Below are positions 7,541-10,640 of a stretch of DNA of 10,640 bases, one piece after another. The notes under the pieces were generated by a model. The model worked only from the letters and a program-made list of their open reading frames with translations, did no database searches and had not been told where the DNA came from. Origin of the DNA: an uncultured Lysobacterales bacterium. Its GTDB lineage: Bacteria; Pseudomonadota; Gammaproteobacteria; Xanthomonadales; SZUA-36. The stretch covers positions 1-10,640 of the forward strand of contig CALKKN010000106.1 in NCBI GenBank assembly GCA_937995275.1, written 5' to 3'. Positions within the stretch are counted from its first letter, which is position 1, and the number at the start of each line of letters is the position of its first letter. Both the position numbers and the translations under genes were made by a program.

Positions 7541-7703
7541 CCAAAATTCCTGCTATGCTTACGACAAATACGAACATTTGGACCTTGAAGGTCCGGCCCG
7601 TGGCGGGGCGAGCCTAAGAGTACGATAATCAGTGGCAGGCAGGGAAGCGGCCACTACGCCGACGATGCAAAAAATCGCGAGGCTCATACTGCTTCCCCGA
7701 CCG

Positions 7704-7768
7704 TCCAGTGTAGATTCCCACTCAGGTTCGACTGCCGCGAGCGGCATGGGTTCGGTGGGAAATCTGGA
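7704..7768. repeat. 65-bp imperfect inverted repeat with nested hairpin
   Basis: The outer arms are AGATTCCCAC (7712-7721) and GTGGGAAATCT (7755-7765), complementary apart from one extra A. They can be extended by TCC (7704-7706) with GGA (7766-7768) across a bulge. An inner perfect hairpin, TGCCG-CGAG-CGGCA (7733-7746), sits at the centre. A direct repeat GGTTCG flanks the inner hairpin on both sides (7725-7730 and 7749-7754). No T-run follows on either strand, so it is not a standard terminator. Confidence 0.6.
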
Positions 7769-7776
7769 TGATGGCA

Positions 7777-7805
7777 TTGAGAAAGAATTGAATATCTGTT
7801 AAAAC
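7777..7805 (+). promoter_or_regulatory. Weak candidate pilM promoter
   Basis: TTGAGA (7777-7782) lies 16-17 bp ahead of TTAAAA/TAAAAC (7799-7805) in the most A+T-rich part of the intergenic region, about 50 bp before the pilM start. TTGAAT (7788-7793) offers another -35 without a matching -10. The pil operon must start in this region, but the exact promoter is a guess. Confidence 0.25.
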
Positions 7806-7857
7806 CGGGTTCAGAAAGTGTCAATAAACCATTGTCAAGCAAAGGATTGAGGGCAAT

Positions 7858-8916
7858 TTGAGACTATTCGGCACAAAAAATCCGCCCGTAATGGGCCTGG
7901 ACATTGGGTCGTCGAGCATCCGCCTGGTGCAACTTTCCCGGCACGGTACCGATTATTGCATCGACCATTTTGCGATCGAGCCACTGTTGCCTGGCGTTAT
8001 CGTGGAGAAGTCCGTTCAGGACATCGAAGCGATTTCGGACGCGATTCGCGCTGCGGTCAGGAATTCGGGTTCCGGTTCACGATTCTGCGCGGTAGCGGTT
8101 TCGGGTTCGGCGGTGTTCACCAAGACCATCAGCCTCCCTGCCAACCTGGCGGAGGCGGATATCGAAAGCCAGGTCCAGATCGAGGCCAACCAGTACATTC
8201 CCTATCCGCTGGACGAGATCAGCCTGGACTTTGAGGTACTGGGACCGTCGCCCAGAAATGCAGACATGGTCGATATCCTGCTGGCCGCCAGCAAGAACGA
8301 GAATGTCGAAAGCCGCCAGGACGCGCTGGAATCTCTCGGCCTGAAGGCCAAGGTCGTTGATGTCGAATCGTTCGCGATCGCGAACGCATTCGAGTTGATC
8401 CGTGAACGCGAGGGGATCCCAAGCACCGAGACCATCGGCATTTTCGACATTGGCAACGACCTTTCGACCTTGCTTATCCTGCGTAACGGGCGGGTGGTCT
8501 ACACCCGCGATCATCCCTTCGGCGGCAACCAGCTCACCGAAGAGATCATGCGCCGTTACGACATGACCCCGGAGCAGGCCAGTTTCTTCGCGCGCGGCGA
8601 CCCCGGGCCGGAGAACTTCGAAGAAGAGGTGCTCGAGCCGTTCATGCTCAATGTGGTGCACCAGATCAGCCGCGCCCTGCAGTTCTACAGTTCAAGCGCG
8701 GAGTTCTCGAACATCAGGACAATCTACCTGTCGGGCTCCGTGGCCTCGATCGAGGGCCTGGCCGAAGTCGTCGAGCAGGAGCTCGGCATGAAGGCCGCCA
8801 TTGCAGATCCGGTCACCGGGTTGGAAGTGGCGCCCAACGTCGCTGTGGCCGCGCTCAAGCGGAATGCGGCCAACCTGATGGTCGCCATGGGTCTTGCTTT
8901 GAGAGGTTTTGACTGA
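7858..8916 (+). CDS. pilM: Type IV pilus assembly protein PilM (actin-like ATPase)
   Basis: PilM is a cytoplasmic actin/FtsA-like protein that binds the N-terminal tail of PilN and links the inner-membrane alignment complex to the pilus motor. The 352-residue product has an N-terminal nucleotide-binding motif, GLDIGSSSIRLVQLS (13-27), a second phosphate motif, FDIGNDLSTL (196-205), and the adenosine-side motif LSGSVASIEGL (291-301). In the last one the usual GG is GS. The segment QVQIEANQYIPYPLDEISLDF (105-125) is typical of PilM. The start is TTG: LFGTKNPPVMGLDIG reproduces the usual PilM N-terminus, and TGAGGG (7848-7853) plus AAAGGA (7841-7846) lie just upstream. The next in-frame ATG (7891) would remove this conserved start and has no ribosome site. 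It is the first gene of pilMNOP; its stop overlaps the pilN start in TGATG. Confidence 0.95.
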   Translation: MRLFGTKNPPVMGLDIGSSSIRLVQLSRHGTDYCIDHFAIEPLLPGVIVEKSVQDIEAISDAIRAAVRNSGSGSRFCAVAVSGSAVFTKTISLPANLAEADIESQVQIEANQYIPYPLDEISLDFEVLGPSPRNADMVDILLAASKNENVESRQDALESLGLKAKVVDVESFAIANAFELIREREGIPSTETIGIFDIGNDLSTLLILRNGRVVYTRDHPFGGNQLTEEIMRRYDMTPEQASFFARGDPGPENFEEEVLEPFMLNVVHQISRALQFYSSSAEFSNIRTIYLSGSVASIEGLAEVVEQELGMKAAIADPVTGLEVAPNVAVAALKRNAANLMVAMGLALRGFD

Positions 8917-9509
8917 TGGCCAGAATCAATCTGCTACCGTGGCGCGAAGAGGCCCGCAGGGAGCGCCAGCGCCAGTTCCTGTACTCGCTGATGGGGACGC
9001 TCGTGCTGGGTGCAATCCTGGTGCTGCTGGTCGGCATGTTCTTCGATCAGCAGATCAGCCGGCAGGAGGCGCGCAATCAGGAAATCCAGGTGGAAATCAA
9101 CCGGCTCAACCAGCGGATCACCCGCATTGCCGAACTGGAGCGGACCCGCACCCGCCTGCTGTCGCGCAAACAGATCATCGAGTCCCTGCAGTCCAGCCGG
9201 TCCCTTACCGTGGAACTGCTGGACAAGCTTGCCAAGACCATTCCGGTGGGTATCACCCTGACCAACGTTCGCCAGCAGGGCAATAACCTGACGCTGCTCG
9301 GCACCAGCCAGTCGAACGCCCGGGTGTCCGCCTATCTGCAGAGCCTCGAGGAAATGGACCTGTTCGTCCGCCCCGAACTTCGTTTCGTGAGGGCTTCGCA
9401 GAGGGTCAGAAACCGGACCGAACCGTACGAATTCTCGATTTCGGTCAGGCTGGACAACACCAGAAAGCGCGACCAGGAGGACGGCACGGAGTCGGAGGGG
9501 GCAGGCTGA
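8916..9509 (+). CDS. pilN: Type IV pilus inner-membrane assembly protein PilN
   Basis: PilN is a bitopic inner-membrane protein that dimerises with PilO and docks PilM through its cytoplasmic tail. The 197-residue product begins with INLLPWRE (4-11), the conserved PilM-binding peptide. A single membrane helix (about 21-44) is followed by a polar coiled-coil region (about 47-85, rich in Gln/Glu/Arg) and a periplasmic alpha/beta domain with GITLTNVRQQGNNLTLLG (112-129). The C-terminal tail is hydrophilic (DQEDGTESEGAG). The ATG shares one base with the pilM stop (TGATG), and GAGAGG (8901-8906) is a good ribosome site. The pilO start shares a base with its stop in the same way, so PilN and PilO are probably made in equal amounts by coupled translation. 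Confidence 0.95.
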   Translation: MARINLLPWREEARRERQRQFLYSLMGTLVLGAILVLLVGMFFDQQISRQEARNQEIQVEINRLNQRITRIAELERTRTRLLSRKQIIESLQSSRSLTVELLDKLAKTIPVGITLTNVRQQGNNLTLLGTSQSNARVSAYLQSLEEMDLFVRPELRFVRASQRVRNRTEPYEFSISVRLDNTRKRDQEDGTESEGAG

Positions 9510-10150
9510 TGCTCAACGAATTACGCGATCTCGACCTCAACGACATTGGCAGCGCGCCGGCGTCGGTCCGATACGTCATACTCGGGTTCCTGCTGATCAT
9601 CATCCTGACGATCGGCTATTTCCTGCTAGTCAAATCCAAGACCGAGCAACTGGAGATGGTCCAGAACGTCGAGTTGCGCCTGCGGGCGGAATTCGAGCAG
9701 AAACAGGCCAAGGCGGCCAACCTCGAAGCCTACGAGGCTCAGCTCGCCGAGATGCAGGAATTGCTGGAAACCATGTTCCGGCAGCTGCCCAGCCGCACGG
9801 AGATGGACAAGTTGCTGGTCGACGTCTCGCAGACCGCCCTTGGCGCCGGCATCGACGTCCAGTTGTTCCAGCCCAATGCCGAGGCCTACCACGACTTTTA
9901 TGCGGAGCGGCCGATCTCGGTCCGCATGCTGGGTGACTATCACCAGTTCGGCGAATTCGTCAGTGGCGTCGCCTCCCTGCCCCGCGTCGTCATCCTGACG
10001 ATGCACGACATCTCGCTGCGGCGGGCCGAGGCCCGTGACATCGGCGCTTCCGGAGACGATGGCCGACTGGTCCTGGAAGGGATCGTCAAAACCTATCGTT
10101 ACATCGACGAGGACGAGGCCGCCGAGCGCGCCCAGGTAGGTGCGCCGTGA
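9509..10150 (+). CDS. pilO: Type IV pilus inner-membrane assembly protein PilO
   Basis: PilO forms homo- and heterodimers with PilN in the periplasm and helps couple the inner-membrane platform to PilP and the PilQ secretin. The 213-residue product has a short cytoplasmic N-terminus (LNELRDLDLNDIGSAP), a membrane helix (about 21-41, ILGFLLIIILTIGYFLLV) and a long charged coiled coil (about 45-92). A ferredoxin-like periplasmic domain follows, with LPSRTEMDKLLVDVSQ (93-108) and LGDYHQFGEFVSGVASLPR (141-159). The acidic C-terminal tail (DEDEAAERAQ) is not a recognised domain. The start ATG overlaps the pilN stop by one base and is preceded by a strong GGAGGGGG (9494-9501). The stop overlaps the pilP start in GTGA. 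Confidence 0.95.
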   Translation: MLNELRDLDLNDIGSAPASVRYVILGFLLIIILTIGYFLLVKSKTEQLEMVQNVELRLRAEFEQKQAKAANLEAYEAQLAEMQELLETMFRQLPSRTEMDKLLVDVSQTALGAGIDVQLFQPNAEAYHDFYAERPISVRMLGDYHQFGEFVSGVASLPRVVILTMHDISLRRAEARDIGASGDDGRLVLEGIVKTYRYIDEDEAAERAQVGAP

Positions 10151-10640
10151 AACGATTATTCCCACAGTTCAACCTTACCGCCCTACTCCTCGCAGCAATG
10201 GCGGGAGCGCTGCTGACTTCCTGCGGGGTTCAGCAGGACGATCTCGACCGTTACATCGGGGAAGTCCAGGCCAGGCCGGCCACGCCTATTCCCCCGATCC
10301 CTGCGGTGCGGACCTATACACCGTACAAGTACGAGGGCCTGTTGGGCCGCGACCCCTTCCGCACATCGACCAGCGAAGGCTCCGACCAGGTGGCTCAGGG
10401 CGGGCCGTCCTCGGGTCCGCGGCCCGACCTGCAGCGCCCGCGGGAATACCTCGAAAAGTTCGAACTGGATACGCTGGCCATGGTGGGGACCTTTTCCAGG
10501 GAAGCCGCCGACTGGGCCCTGATCCAGGACCCGGACGGCGTCATCCACCGGGTCGCCGTCGGGAACTACATGGGCAAGAACCACGGCAAGATCAGCGTGA
10601 TAACAAATGACGACGTGCAACTGAGCGAGTTCATCGCCGA
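10147..10640 (+). CDS. pilP: Type IV pilus lipoprotein PilP (3' end outside window)
   Basis: PilP is an inner-membrane lipoprotein whose disordered N-terminal part binds PilN/PilO and whose C-terminal beta domain contacts the secretin PilQ. The visible 164 residues show a signal peptide, MKRLFPQFNLTALLLAAMAG, a lipobox LTS-C with the lipidated cysteine at 26, and a Pro-rich linker. GLLGRDPF (64-71) is a family hallmark. A beta-rich domain starts at about 104 (FELDTLAMVGTF) and contains VHRVxVGNYMGKNHGKI-like sequence (about 132-149). PilP proteins are usually about 170-180 residues, so only a short C-terminal piece is missing. The GTG start overlaps the pilO stop (GTGA) and follows AGGTAGG (10134-10140) at 6 bases. 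The next gene should be pilQ, not seen here. Confidence 0.94.
   Translation, partial: MKRLFPQFNLTALLLAAMAGALLTSCGVQQDDLDRYIGEVQARPATPIPPIPAVRTYTPYKYEGLLGRDPFRTSTSEGSDQVAQGGPSSGPRPDLQRPREYLEKFELDTLAMVGTFSREAADWALIQDPDGVIHRVAVGNYMGKNHGKISVITNDDVQLSEFIA

Larger units (their letters stand above)
7541..7857. other. Divergent mrcA-pilM intergenic region, rich in dyad symmetry
   Basis: This 317-bp stretch must hold the control of both mrcA (minus) and pilM (plus). It contains a perfect palindrome, GGACCTT-G-AAGGTCC (7580-7594), and a 6-bp inverted repeat, AGTGGC/GCCACT (7631-7636 and 7650-7655). It also contains a large imperfect inverted repeat (7704-7768) and an A+T-richer stretch next to pilM (about 7770-7850). 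A 42-codon reading frame lies on the minus strand (7687-7559) and is discussed as a finding. No convincing sigma-70 promoter for mrcA was found by eye. Confidence 0.6.

Noticed and set aside
10140..10610. A 156-codon plus-strand frame at the right edge
   Set aside because: It is out of frame with the clear PilP sequence (signal peptide, lipobox, GRDPF) and is Pro/Arg/Gly-rich shadow.

Overview
The window is a GC-rich chromosomal segment of housekeeping genes from a gammaproteobacterium. The combination of rph-rdgB-hemW, rpmE2 beside gltA, and a PBP1A gene divergent from pilMNOP fits that class. Protein resemblance and gene order lean towards the Xanthomonadales/Chromatiales side (inference only, no search was run). 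I see no mobile element, CRISPR array, tRNA or rRNA. Ten complete protein genes and one truncated gene fill almost all of the sequence. Start codons are often not ATG: gltA, mrcA and pilP use GTG and pilM uses TTG.

Left block (1-2497, plus strand): rph (RNase PH, tRNA 3'-end trimming), rdgB (removal of non-canonical purine triphosphates) and hemW (radical-SAM heme chaperone) are overlapping or tightly spaced and look like one transcript. Next comes rpmE2, a cysteine-free L31 ribosomal protein with candidate promoters of its own and a strong intrinsic terminator (2898-2931). gltA (citrate synthase) follows behind an extended -10 promoter.

Middle block (4420-7540, minus strand): mrcA (bifunctional penicillin-binding protein 1A) is followed by an overlapping gene for a 219-residue protein of unknown role. 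That protein keeps the framework of a minimal nucleotidyltransferase signature but lacks both metal-binding aspartates. Its stop codon interlocks with the gltA stop in a CTAG, so the two transcription units converge with no spacer.

Right block (7541-10640): a 317-bp divergent intergenic region rich in dyad symmetry separates mrcA from pilM-pilN-pilO-pilP. These encode the inner-membrane alignment complex of the type IV pilus machine. Each pil junction overlaps by one to four bases (TGATG, TGATG, GTGA), which implies translational coupling. pilP runs off the window and pilQ is expected just beyond it. PBP1A beside pilMNOP is a common gammaproteobacterial arrangement, placing cell-wall synthesis next to an envelope-spanning machine.

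No clearly new multi-gene system is visible. The points most worth a second look are the degenerate nucleotidyltransferase-like protein coupled to PBP1A, the structured mrcA-pilM intergenic region with a possible small secreted or membrane peptide, and the interlocked convergent stop codons.
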